Notes under the pieces: generated by a model
Database searches by the model: none
The model's input: only the letters and a program-made list of their open reading frames with translations
Told to the model about the DNA's origin: nothing
Position numbers and translations under genes: made by a program
From: Pseudomonas brenneri
Lineage (GTDB): Bacteria; Pseudomonadota; Gammaproteobacteria; Pseudomonadales; Pseudomonadaceae
Reading direction: 5' to 3'
DNA length: 64,000 nt
Assembly (NCBI RefSeq): GCF_007858285.1
Contig: NZ_VFIL01000002.1
Location: 1 to 64,000, forward strand
Shown here: positions 8,787 through 15,711 of the stretch, piece by piece
How positions within the stretch are numbered: position 1 is the stretch's first letter
Layout of the letters: each line of letters starts with the position of its first letter

Positions 8787-8950
8787 GGCGGGGGGAACTC
8801 TGGATGATCGACGGGTGTTCCCGGCTGGGCGAGGAACCTCCTGAGTGGACTGCGACGCGGGTGTTGAAGGGCTGCGTCATCACTCAGAACTGGCCGTAAA
8901 TGTTACGTTTTTTTCCAGAGGATTACATTCGGTGTTTTAACCCGCAGCCT

Positions 8951-9661
8951 TTAAAAGAGGCCATGTTTCACGGCGCTCATCACGGCGGCAATCTTATTGT
9001 TGACCCCCAGCTTTCTCATCGCGCTACTGATATGAAACCCCACGGTGCGTTCTGACAGGCACAGGATCGTGGCGATATCGGCCGCCGTTTTGCCCAGTGC
9101 CGACCATTGCAGGATCTCGGTCTCGCGACTGCTGAGTTTGCTGGGACACTGGAAATCAGGCGCCTTGGCATATTTCTGTACCGCTACGGTATGCAAGGCA
9201 TGACATATCCACAGTACCTGGCCGGTTTTCTCGTAGAGTTCATGGGCTTGCACCAGGCCATTGCGCCGCGCCAGGCAGATCATGCTGAAAAAGCCGTGGA
9301 AGTCATGCACCGACTGTGCCCAGCCATGACTCAGACCGTGGGTTTGGGCATGTGCCCACATGTCAGGGACTGCGGAAAAGGTTTTTTCCTCCCAGACGAT
9401 CGGTAGCACATTGTGTTTGCAGTGGCTGACCAGCGGGTCCAGTTCGAAGTAGTGTTGTGTTTTGTAGAGGGTGTTCCATTCATCCGGATAGTTGTTGAGG
9501 TTGATGTTCTGGGACAGGCGATAGAGGGCATTGGAGCCCATGGTAAAACCGCAGTATTCGAAGCCTAGCTCATACGTGATGTTCAGGGCCGCTTCGAACA
9601 TTGTGGTCACTTCATCCTCACCTTCCAGTTTAGGGAGACGTGTGTTGCGCCAGTGGACCAT
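8951..9661 (-). CDS. LuxR-family transcriptional regulator with autoinducer-binding domain (LuxR solo)
   Basis: The protein has 236 residues from the ATG at 9661, chosen because GGAGAG lies six bases upstream; an in-frame ATG at 9742 lacks this. Residues about 15-160 form an autoinducer-binding domain and about 172-236 a LuxR helix-turn-helix (LSSRETEILQWSALGKTAADIA … SERTVGFHISSAMRKLG). Of the residues invariant in acyl-homoserine-lactone receptors, W-x3-Y (EWNTLY), DP (ELDPLV), the later W (PIVWEE) and G (GLSHGW) are all present, so ligand binding is plausible. No luxI-type synthase is in the window. The gene lies between rlmG and the divergent fpr. Confidence 0.88.
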   Translation of the reverse strand: MVHWRNTRLPKLEGEDEVTTMFEAALNITYELGFEYCGFTMGSNALYRLSQNINLNNYPDEWNTLYKTQHYFELDPLVSHCKHNVLPIVWEEKTFSAVPDMWAHAQTHGLSHGWAQSVHDFHGFFSMICLARRNGLVQAHELYEKTGQVLWICHALHTVAVQKYAKAPDFQCPSKLSSRETEILQWSALGKTAADIATILCLSERTVGFHISSAMRKLGVNNKIAAVMSAVKHGLF

Positions 9662-9678
9662 CGGTAACTCTCCATGAG

Positions 9679-9696
9679 GTACATATTGGTTTGTAC
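9679..9696. promoter_or_regulatory. Lux-box-sized inverted repeat before the LuxR gene
   Basis: GTACATATTGGTTTGTAC has 5-bp complementary arms around an 8-base spacer, 18 bp in total, and ends 17 bases before the start codon. It could be an autoregulatory operator, but its position within the ribosome-site region and its short arms make this uncertain. Confidence 0.3.
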
Positions 9697-9916
9697 ATGA
9701 CGCACTTCCTATAGCGTCACCGGGTCGAGTGTAGGACAGCATCTAAACGCTAGGTGGGATATTTCGCACTTATCGCGGCGGTTTTTAGCAGTTTTGACAG
9801 GGGTACAGACGCCAGGAGGCCTGTGTGTGGGACTTCGCCAGATCGTATGAGTCGTAGGTCCGTACAACATGGTCTGTCAGCCTGGCTGGATGCCACTACA
9901 AACCGGCGGTGTTTCC

Positions 9917-9938
9917 GGGCGACACTTTGGGCGACACT
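9917..9938. promoter_or_regulatory. Tandem direct repeat upstream of fpr
   Basis: GGGCGACACT occurs at 9917-9926 and again at 9929-9938, a 12-base period, ending 28 bases before the fpr ATG. It could be a regulator site in the fpr promoter or leader. No regulator can be assigned from sequence. Confidence 0.3.
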
Positions 9939-9966
9939 AGGGATTACCTGTAAACCGGAGCCCCCC

Positions 9967-10743
9967 ATGACGGCCAGTGCTGAAAAATTCACCCGCCAGA
10001 CCCTGATTGATGTGCAGTCATTGACCCCCAGCCTGTTCACCCTGCGTACCACCCGCGATCCGGGTTTTCGGTTCACCGCCGGGCAGTTTGTTCGCCTGGG
10101 CGTGACCAAGCCCGATGGGAGCCTGGTGTGGCGTGCTTATTCGGTGGTGTCATCGCCCTTTGATGAGTTCCTGGAGTTTTTCTCCATCGTGGTGCCTGGC
10201 GGCGAGTTCACCAGTGAACTGAGCCGCCTGCGCGTTGGCGATGAGTTGCTGGTGGAGCGCCAGGCCACCGGTTTTTTGACCTTGAATCGCTTTGTCGATG
10301 GTCGCGACCTATGGCTGCTGGGCACCGGCACGGGCATTGCGCCATTTCTGTCGATCCTGCAGGACTTTGAAGTCTGGGAGAAATTCGAGCGGATCATCCT
10401 GGTCTACAGCGCCAGGGAAGCCCGGGAACTGGCCTACCAGACACTGATCGCGCAATTGGGTGAGCGTGAATACCTGAGCGAATACGCCCATAAACTCACC
10501 TACCTGCCCATCGTGACGCGTGAGCAGCACCCGGGCGCATTGAATGGGCGTATTACCACCCTGATCGAAAATGGCGAACTGGAGCGGGCGGCGGGCGTGG
10601 ACCTGACGCCGGAGCATTCACGGGTGATGATTTGCGGCAACCCGCAGATGATCGATGACACCCGCCAGTTGCTTAAACAACGGGATATGCAATTGAGCCT
10701 GGCCCGCAGACCGGGGCAAGTCGCCGTAGAAAACTACTGGTAG
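9967..10743 (+). CDS. fpr: Ferredoxin-NADP+ reductase (bacterial subclass, Fpr)
   Basis: This FAD flavoenzyme exchanges electrons between NADPH and ferredoxin or flavodoxin in redox and oxidative-stress metabolism. The ATG at 9967 with GGAG upstream gives 258 residues, the usual size; the open frame extends 71 codons further upstream but that part lacks family similarity. The FAD motif RAYSVVSSP is near 57, the NADP-binding GTGTGIAPFLSIL near 110 and ICGNPQMIDDT near 215. The C-terminal VENYW carries the aromatic residue that stacks on the flavin. The gene is convergent with mscL and shares its terminator. Confidence 0.93.
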   Translation: MTASAEKFTRQTLIDVQSLTPSLFTLRTTRDPGFRFTAGQFVRLGVTKPDGSLVWRAYSVVSSPFDEFLEFFSIVVPGGEFTSELSRLRVGDELLVERQATGFLTLNRFVDGRDLWLLGTGTGIAPFLSILQDFEVWEKFERIILVYSAREARELAYQTLIAQLGEREYLSEYAHKLTYLPIVTREQHPGALNGRITTLIENGELERAAGVDLTPEHSRVMICGNPQMIDDTRQLLKQRDMQLSLARRPGQVAVENYW

Positions 10744-10745
10744 AA

Positions 10746-10773
10746 AAAAGGCGCCTGGTCAGAGGCGCCTTTT
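10746..10773. terminator. Bidirectional terminator between fpr and mscL
   Basis: The perfect stem AAAAGGCGCCT/AGGCGCCTTTT with loop GGTCAG has A and T tracts on either side, so it can stop transcription from both convergent genes. Confidence 0.9.
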
Positions 10774-10788
10774 CATGTTGCGAGTCGG

Positions 10789-11205
10789 TTACAAGGGCTT
10801 GTTGTTCTGGGCCTTGAGCAGATCGCGGATCTCCCCCAGCAGTTCCTCTTCCTTGGTGGGCACCGGTGGCAGGGTTGGTGCCACGGCTTCTTCGCGCTTG
10901 AGGCGGTTGATGGCCTTGACGCCCATGAAGATTGCGAACGCAATGATCACGAAGTCGATGATGCTCTGGATGAATTTGCCGTAGGCCAGGACTACTGCAG
11001 GGATATCGCCCTGAGCGGCCTTGAGCGTTACCGCCAGGTCCCCGAAGTTCACACCGCCGATCAACACGCCGATGGGTGGCATCACTACGTCGCCCACAAA
11101 GGATGAAACAATTTTGCCGAAGGCGGCGCCGATGATAATACCGACCGCCATGTCGACCACATTACCTTTGACCGCGAAGGCCTTGAACTCACTGAGCACG
11201 CCCAT
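10789..11205 (-). CDS. mscL: Large-conductance mechanosensitive channel MscL
   Basis: The 138-residue inner-membrane channel subunit forms a homopentamer that opens when membrane tension rises on hypo-osmotic shock. The N-terminal amphipathic helix ([22 protein letters not shown]) leads into span 1 ([27 protein letters not shown]) with the glycine-rich gate. A periplasmic loop and span 2 ([19 protein letters not shown]) follow, then a charged C-terminal helical bundle ([12 protein letters not shown]). Length and motifs are standard. It is a single gene, and its position between fpr and katB matches P. aeruginosa. Confidence 0.97.
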   Translation of the reverse strand: MGVLSEFKAFAVKGNVVDMAVGIIIGAAFGKIVSSFVGDVVMPPIGVLIGGVNFGDLAVTLKAAQGDIPAVVLAYGKFIQSIIDFVIIAFAIFMGVKAINRLKREEAVAPTLPPVPTKEEELLGEIRDLLKAQNNKPL

Positions 11206-11491
11206 AGGTTATTCCTTGTTACAGTTGAGAGGGGAGAGTGCAGTGTAAGTCAGTCTGCAGTGGCTTGCGCGACACAACTGTTAACACTGTTCGTTGTTAT
11301 CGACATATTAAATCGCAAATAGTTTGCAAAGTGCCATCATTCGCGCGCGGATTACCCGTGATTTCAGGGCTTTACCAGATTATTTTTTCAATCGGGTAGG
11401 TCAGGGTTTTCTATTTATCTTCTGGCGTTCAGGGCTCTAGCCTCTGGCAAGCACCTGTTCGAGTGCAATAAAACAACCAGAGGAACGCCTG

Positions 11492-13033
11492 ATGAAAAAC
11501 CTTATTAGTCGCAGGTCTATTGCTGCGCGAACTGTATTGATAATTGCCAGTGCCAGTCTGCTATCGGTGTCTGTACAGGCCGCTAACTTGACGCGCGATA
11601 ATGGTGCGGCGGTTGGCGATAATCAGAACTCGCAAACGGCTGGCGCGACCGGCCCGGTATTACTGCAAGATGTGCAGTTGATCCAGAAACTGCAGCGCTT
11701 TGATCGTGAACGTATCCCCGAGCGTGTGGTACATGCCCGTGGTACCGGGGCCCATGGCACCTTCACGGTCACCGACAACCTCAGCGACCTGACCAAAGCC
11801 AAGGTATTTGCCGCAGGCGAGGCCACACCGGTGTTCGTACGCTTCTCTGCCGTCGTCCATGGCAACCATTCCCCGGAAACCCTGCGCGATCCTCGCGGTT
11901 TCGCCACCAAGTTCTATACCACCGAAGGTAACTGGGACTTGGTGGGCAATAATTTCCCCACCTTCTTTATTCGCGATGCGATCAAGTTCCCGGATATGGT
12001 GCACGCCTTCAAACCTGACCCGCGCACTAACCTGGATGACGACTCCCGCCGCTTCGACTTCTTCTCCCATGTTCCAGAAGCCACCCGCACATTGACCGAG
12101 TTGTATTCGGACTCCGGTACGCCGGCCAGTTACCGGGAAATGGACGGTAATGGTGTACATGCCTACAAGTTGATCAATGCCAAGGGGCAAGTGCACTACG
12201 TCAAGTTTCACTGGAAGAGCCTGCAGGGCATCAAGAACCTGGACCCCAAACAAGTTGTCGACGTCCAGGGTCGTGATTACAGCCATATGACTAACGACTT
12301 GGTCACCCATATCAACAAGGGCGACTTCCCCAAGTGGGATTTGTATGTGCAGGTCCTCAAGCCCGAAGAACTGGCCAAGTTTGATTTCGACCCCTTGGAT
12401 GCCACCAAGATCTGGCCCGATGTGCCCGAGCGCAAAGTCGGGCAAATGGTGCTGAACCGTAACCCGGCCAACGTTTTCCAGGAAACCGAGCAAGTGGCCA
12501 TGGCCCCGGCGAACCTCGTCCCGGGCATCGAACCGTCGGAAGACCGGATGTTGCAAGGTCGGGTGTTCTCCTACGCCGATACGCAAATGTATCGCCTGGG
12601 AGCCAACGCCCTGCAACTGCCGATCAACGCCCCACGGATTACCGTCAACAACGGCAACCAGGATGGCGCCATGAACTTCGGCAAGACCACCAGCGGCGTG
12701 AACTACCAACCAAGTCGCCTGGTACCACGCGAAGAGTTGCAAAGTGCACGTTACAGCCAGATGCCCCTGGCCGGCAGCACCCAGCAGGCGAAGATCCAGC
12801 GTGAGCAGAACTTCAAGCAGGCGGGCGACTTGTACCGCTCCTACAGCCAGAAGGAACGCCAGGACTTGATCGATAACTTCGGTGGCTCCCTGGCGACTAC
12901 GGATGACGAGAGCAAGCACATCATCCTGTCGTTCCTCTACAAGGCCGACCCGGAATACGGCACTGGCGTGGCCAAGGTCGCCAAGGGCGATCTGGCGCGG
13001 GTCAAGGCACTGGCTGAAAAGCTGAACGACTGA
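11492..13033 (+). CDS. katB: Periplasmic catalase KatB
   Basis: The 513-residue monofunctional haem catalase disproportionates H2O2. An N-terminal signal peptide ends near SVQA (residue 31), so it acts in the periplasm, unlike the cytoplasmic housekeeping catalase. The distal histidine is in RVVHARGTGAHG, the distal asparagine region is NNFPTFFIRDAIKFPD, and the proximal haem tyrosine is in RVFSYADTQMYRLG. The length equals P. aeruginosa KatB, which is peroxide-inducible through OxyR. I could not identify a complete OxyR site in the 286-base upstream gap. AGAGGAACG provides the ribosome site. ankB follows after a REPIN. Confidence 0.95.
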   Translation: MKNLISRRSIAARTVLIIASASLLSVSVQAANLTRDNGAAVGDNQNSQTAGATGPVLLQDVQLIQKLQRFDRERIPERVVHARGTGAHGTFTVTDNLSDLTKAKVFAAGEATPVFVRFSAVVHGNHSPETLRDPRGFATKFYTTEGNWDLVGNNFPTFFIRDAIKFPDMVHAFKPDPRTNLDDDSRRFDFFSHVPEATRTLTELYSDSGTPASYREMDGNGVHAYKLINAKGQVHYVKFHWKSLQGIKNLDPKQVVDVQGRDYSHMTNDLVTHINKGDFPKWDLYVQVLKPEELAKFDFDPLDATKIWPDVPERKVGQMVLNRNPANVFQETEQVAMAPANLVPGIEPSEDRMLQGRVFSYADTQMYRLGANALQLPINAPRITVNNGNQDGAMNFGKTTSGVNYQPSRLVPREELQSARYSQMPLAGSTQQAKIQREQNFKQAGDLYRSYSQKERQDLIDNFGGSLATTDDESKHIILSFLYKADPEYGTGVAKVAKGDLARVKALAEKLND

Positions 13034-13045
13034 TTAACTCCTCTG

Positions 13046-13144
13046 TGTAGGCGCGAGCTTGCTCGCGAAGCTCTCAAAGGCACCGCGTAGATTCAGGATT
13101 AACGCGGTGCCCTTGCGTTTTTCGCGAGCAAGCTCGCTCCTACA
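13046..13144. repeat. REPIN between katB and ankB
   Basis: Two inverted REP units (tgtaggcgcgagcttgctcg at the left, cgagcaagctcgctcctaca at the right) flank a spacer with the internal hairpin caccgcgt…acgcggtg. The right end abuts the ankB ribosome site, so the repeat lies within the presumed katB-ankB transcript. Confidence 0.9.
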
Positions 13145-13164
13145 GGGGGCCATGGAGGAATTTG

Positions 13165-13698
13165 ATGATGCGTAGCTTTATAGGAGCGCTTTTGGCCTGT
13201 TGGTCCTTGAGTGTGTTCGCTGACCCACAGGCCCTCAAGGCGCAGTTGCAGGACTACTACTTCGATGCCGCCCGGCGTGGCGACGTGGAAATGCTCAATA
13301 CCTTTATCGAGGCCGGCTATTCCCTGAGTACCGTTGATGACAAGGGCTACACGGCGCTGATTCTCGCCGCCTATCACGGGCAGGGGCCGGCCGTGGAGCG
13401 GTTGCTGGCTGCCGGTGCCGATGCCTGTGTCCAGGACAAGCGCGGCAATACCGCGTTGATGGGCGCCATTTTCAAGGGCGAGTTGAAAATCGCTCAGCGT
13501 TTGCTGGGTGCCGACTGCAATCCCGACCAGCGTAATGGCGCCGGGCAGACGGCGGCGATGTTCGCCGGGCTGTTCCAGCGCGTCGAATTACTGGATGCAC
13601 TCAAGGCCAAGGGCGCCGACCTGAACGCCGAAGACCCGGTGGGAAACAGCGCTTCACGATTGGTCAACGGGGAAATCCGGACCCCGGCGCCACGCTGA
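13165..13698 (+). CDS. ankB: Periplasmic ankyrin-repeat protein AnkB
   Basis: In P. aeruginosa AnkB is co-transcribed with katB and is needed for full catalase B activity, probably as a periplasmic scaffold. The product starting MMRSFIGALLACWSLSVFAD is 177 residues with a signal peptide. At least three ankyrin repeats follow (DVEMLNTFIEAGYSLSTVDDKGYTALILAAYHG, then PAVERLLAAGADAC and LKIAQRLLGADCNPD segments). The ATG at 13165 is chosen because GGAGG lies six bases upstream; a TTG at 13162 is too close. The REPIN between katB and ankB could affect processing or the ratio of the two products. Confidence 0.9.
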   Translation: MMRSFIGALLACWSLSVFADPQALKAQLQDYYFDAARRGDVEMLNTFIEAGYSLSTVDDKGYTALILAAYHGQGPAVERLLAAGADACVQDKRGNTALMGAIFKGELKIAQRLLGADCNPDQRNGAGQTAAMFAGLFQRVELLDALKAKGADLNAEDPVGNSASRLVNGEIRTPAPR

Positions 13699-13733
13699 GC
13701 TATCATCGCGGTTTTTCGGTTGGAGGTTCTCAG

Positions 13734-15101
13734 GTGGCAAAGGCCAAGCGCATGTACGGCTGCACGGAGTGCGGCGCGACCTTTCCCAAGTGGGCGGGCC
13801 AGTGTGGCGAGTGCGGTGCGTGGAACACCCTCACGGAAACCATGATTGAAAGCGGCGGTGCGGCGGCGCCTAGCGGTCGCGCAGGCTGGACCGGGCAACA
13901 AGCCCAGATCAAGACCCTGGCCGAGGTCAGTGTCGAAGAGATACCGCGTTTTTCCACGGCGTCCGGCGAACTTGACCGGGTGCTCGGTGGCGGTCTGGTG
14001 GACGGTTCGGTGGTGCTGATTGGCGGTGACCCGGGTATCGGTAAGTCGACCATCCTCCTGCAGACCCTGTGCAGTATTGCCAGCCGCATGCCGGCCCTGT
14101 ACGTCACTGGCGAAGAATCCCAGCAACAGGTGGCCATGCGCGCCCGGCGCCTGGGCCTGCCCCAGGACCAACTGCGGGTCATGACCGAAACCTGTATCGA
14201 AAGCATCATCGCCACCGCCCGTGTGGAAAAGCCCAAGGTGATGGTGATCGACTCGATCCAGACGATCTTCACCGAGCAACTGCAATCGGCGCCGGGTGGG
14301 GTATCCCAGGTGCGGGAAAGTGCGGCGTTGCTGGTGCGCTACGCCAAGCAGAGCGGCACGGCGATTTTCCTGGTGGGCCATGTGACAAAAGAAGGCGCGT
14401 TGGCCGGTCCTCGGGTGCTGGAGCACATGGTTGATACAGTGTTGTATTTCGAAGGCGAGTCCGATGGGCGCCTACGCTTGTTGCGGGCGGTGAAAAACCG
14501 TTTCGGCGCGGTCAACGAGTTGGGTGTATTCGCCATGACGGATCGGGGGCTGAAAGAAGTCTCCAACCCGTCGGCGATCTTTCTGACCCGTGCCCAGGAA
14601 GAAGTACCGGGCAGCGTGGTGATGGCAACGTGGGAAGGTACCCGGCCGATGCTGGTGGAAGTCCAGGCCCTGGTGGACGACAGCCACCTGGCCAACCCGC
14701 GCCGCGTGACCCTGGGCCTGGATCAGAACCGCCTGGCGATGTTACTGGCGGTGCTGCATCGCCACGGTGGGATCCCGACCCATGACCAGGACGTGTTCCT
14801 CAACGTGGTGGGCGGGGTCAAGGTGCTGGAAACCGCGTCGGACCTGGCATTGATGGCGGCGGTGATGTCCAGCCTGCGTAACCGGCCGCTGCCCCATGAC
14901 CTGTTGGTGTTTGGTGAGGTCGGCCTGTCGGGCGAGGTGCGCCCGGTGCCCAGCGGCCAGGAGCGCCTCAAGGAAGCGGCCAAGCATGGCTTCAAGCGCG
15001 CCATCGTGCCCAAGGGCAATGCGCCGAAGGAGTCGCCGCCGGGGCTGCAGATTATTGCGGTCACGCGCCTGGAACAGGCACTGGATGCCTTGTTCGAATA
15101 A
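13734..15101 (+). CDS. radA: DNA repair protein RadA (Sms)
   Basis: RadA is a RecA-related ATPase that promotes branch migration of recombination intermediates. The 455-residue protein has an N-terminal C4 zinc finger (YGCTEC…GQCGECGAW), a Walker A GGDPGIGKST near residue 95, the RadA-specific VKNRFGAVNE motif near 255, and a C-terminal Lon-protease-like domain (about 270-455) lacking the catalytic serine. The start is GTG with GGAGG upstream. It lies 35 bases after ankB on the same strand and may be partly co-transcribed. Confidence 0.96.
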   Translation: MAKAKRMYGCTECGATFPKWAGQCGECGAWNTLTETMIESGGAAAPSGRAGWTGQQAQIKTLAEVSVEEIPRFSTASGELDRVLGGGLVDGSVVLIGGDPGIGKSTILLQTLCSIASRMPALYVTGEESQQQVAMRARRLGLPQDQLRVMTETCIESIIATARVEKPKVMVIDSIQTIFTEQLQSAPGGVSQVRESAALLVRYAKQSGTAIFLVGHVTKEGALAGPRVLEHMVDTVLYFEGESDGRLRLLRAVKNRFGAVNELGVFAMTDRGLKEVSNPSAIFLTRAQEEVPGSVVMATWEGTRPMLVEVQALVDDSHLANPRRVTLGLDQNRLAMLLAVLHRHGGIPTHDQDVFLNVVGGVKVLETASDLALMAAVMSSLRNRPLPHDLLVFGEVGLSGEVRPVPSGQERLKEAAKHGFKRAIVPKGNAPKESPPGLQIIAVTRLEQALDALFE

Positions 15102-15120
15102 CCAACAACACCACAAAACC

Positions 15121-15150
15121 AATGTGGGAGGGAGCAGGCCCCTTCCATAT
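15121..15150. repeat. Degenerate REP-like sequence after radA
   Basis: The sequence aatgtgggagggagcaggcc resembles the tgtgggag…ggc arm of REP units but lacks the palindrome centre. It fills the short gap between the convergent radA and PilZ genes. Confidence 0.35.
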
Positions 15151-15168
15151 TTTGTCCTGTGTTGTCAG

Positions 15169-15537
15169 TCAGATGTTCAGCAACTCCCCCAGCTCTCGAT
15201 GCAGTTCATCCTCATCGCCAAGATTCAGCTCGATCAGCCTGCGCAAATGGGTGATCGAATCCAGGTCGATATGCTCGCAGACAAACCCCAACTGACCCTT
15301 GTCGTCATGGGTTAACCGCACTTGCATCTGCACATCGGTCTCGGCGTCCAGATGGATGTCCACATCAAACGGCTCGTCACCCTTGCCCAACCACGGCGCG
15401 GGTTTTTGCACCAACAACCCCTTGAGCGATAAATCCACCAGTTGCACCGGCCATTGCTGGCCGTTCTGCTTGAGTTCAGTCCTGGCATCGAAGGCAATCC
15501 GCCGAAAACGGCGGCGATCTGACGGCTGGTCGCTCAT
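15169..15537 (-). CDS. mapZ: PilZ-domain c-di-GMP receptor, MapZ-type
   Basis: The 122-residue protein is a single PilZ domain with the c-di-GMP-binding RRRFRR segment (residues 8-13) and DLSLKG (35-40). Its C-terminal helix (HIDLDSITHLRRLIELNLGDE) closely resembles P. aeruginosa PA4608 (MapZ). MapZ binds the chemotaxis methyltransferase CheR1 when loaded with c-di-GMP and so lowers flagellar reversal control. Gene order next to radA and cstA is also the same. GAGGGT supports the ATG. The name rests on orthology; CheR binding here is inferred. The c-di-GMP enzyme MorA is encoded 5 kb away. Confidence 0.85.
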   Translation of the reverse strand: MSDQPSDRRRFRRIAFDARTELKQNGQQWPVQLVDLSLKGLLVQKPAPWLGKGDEPFDVDIHLDAETDVQMQVRLTHDDKGQLGFVCEHIDLDSITHLRRLIELNLGDEDELHRELGELLNI

Positions 15538-15711
15538 GGTGAAACCCTCTGTAGATACAGGGATTGTAGCCTTGCGCCATTATCGGGCGTTTATTTCGCT
15601 TTTTTTTCACCCCGGCAAGGCTCTAGACCAACGTAGGGGGCTGGTCTTTAGGGCCCAGCGCGCTAAACTCCGGATGGCTGTCTTTCTGTCCAACCTGGCT
15701 GGAATATAAAA

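Larger units (their letters stand above)
9662..9966. other. Divergent intergenic region between luxR-type gene and fpr
   Basis: These 305 bases contain no convincing gene. An inverted repeat GTACA-N8-TGTAC (9679-9696) sits just upstream of the luxR-type gene, and tandem copies of GGGCGACACT (9917-9938) sit just upstream of fpr. Confidence 0.5.

Noticed and set aside
9662..9742. Start of the LuxR regulator at 9742
   Set aside because: The 27 extra residues have no match to the family, and the better ribosome site is before ATG 9661.
11206..11491. OxyR site upstream of katB
   Set aside because: Only isolated CTAT and ATAG-like bits are present; the four-part spaced motif is not visible.
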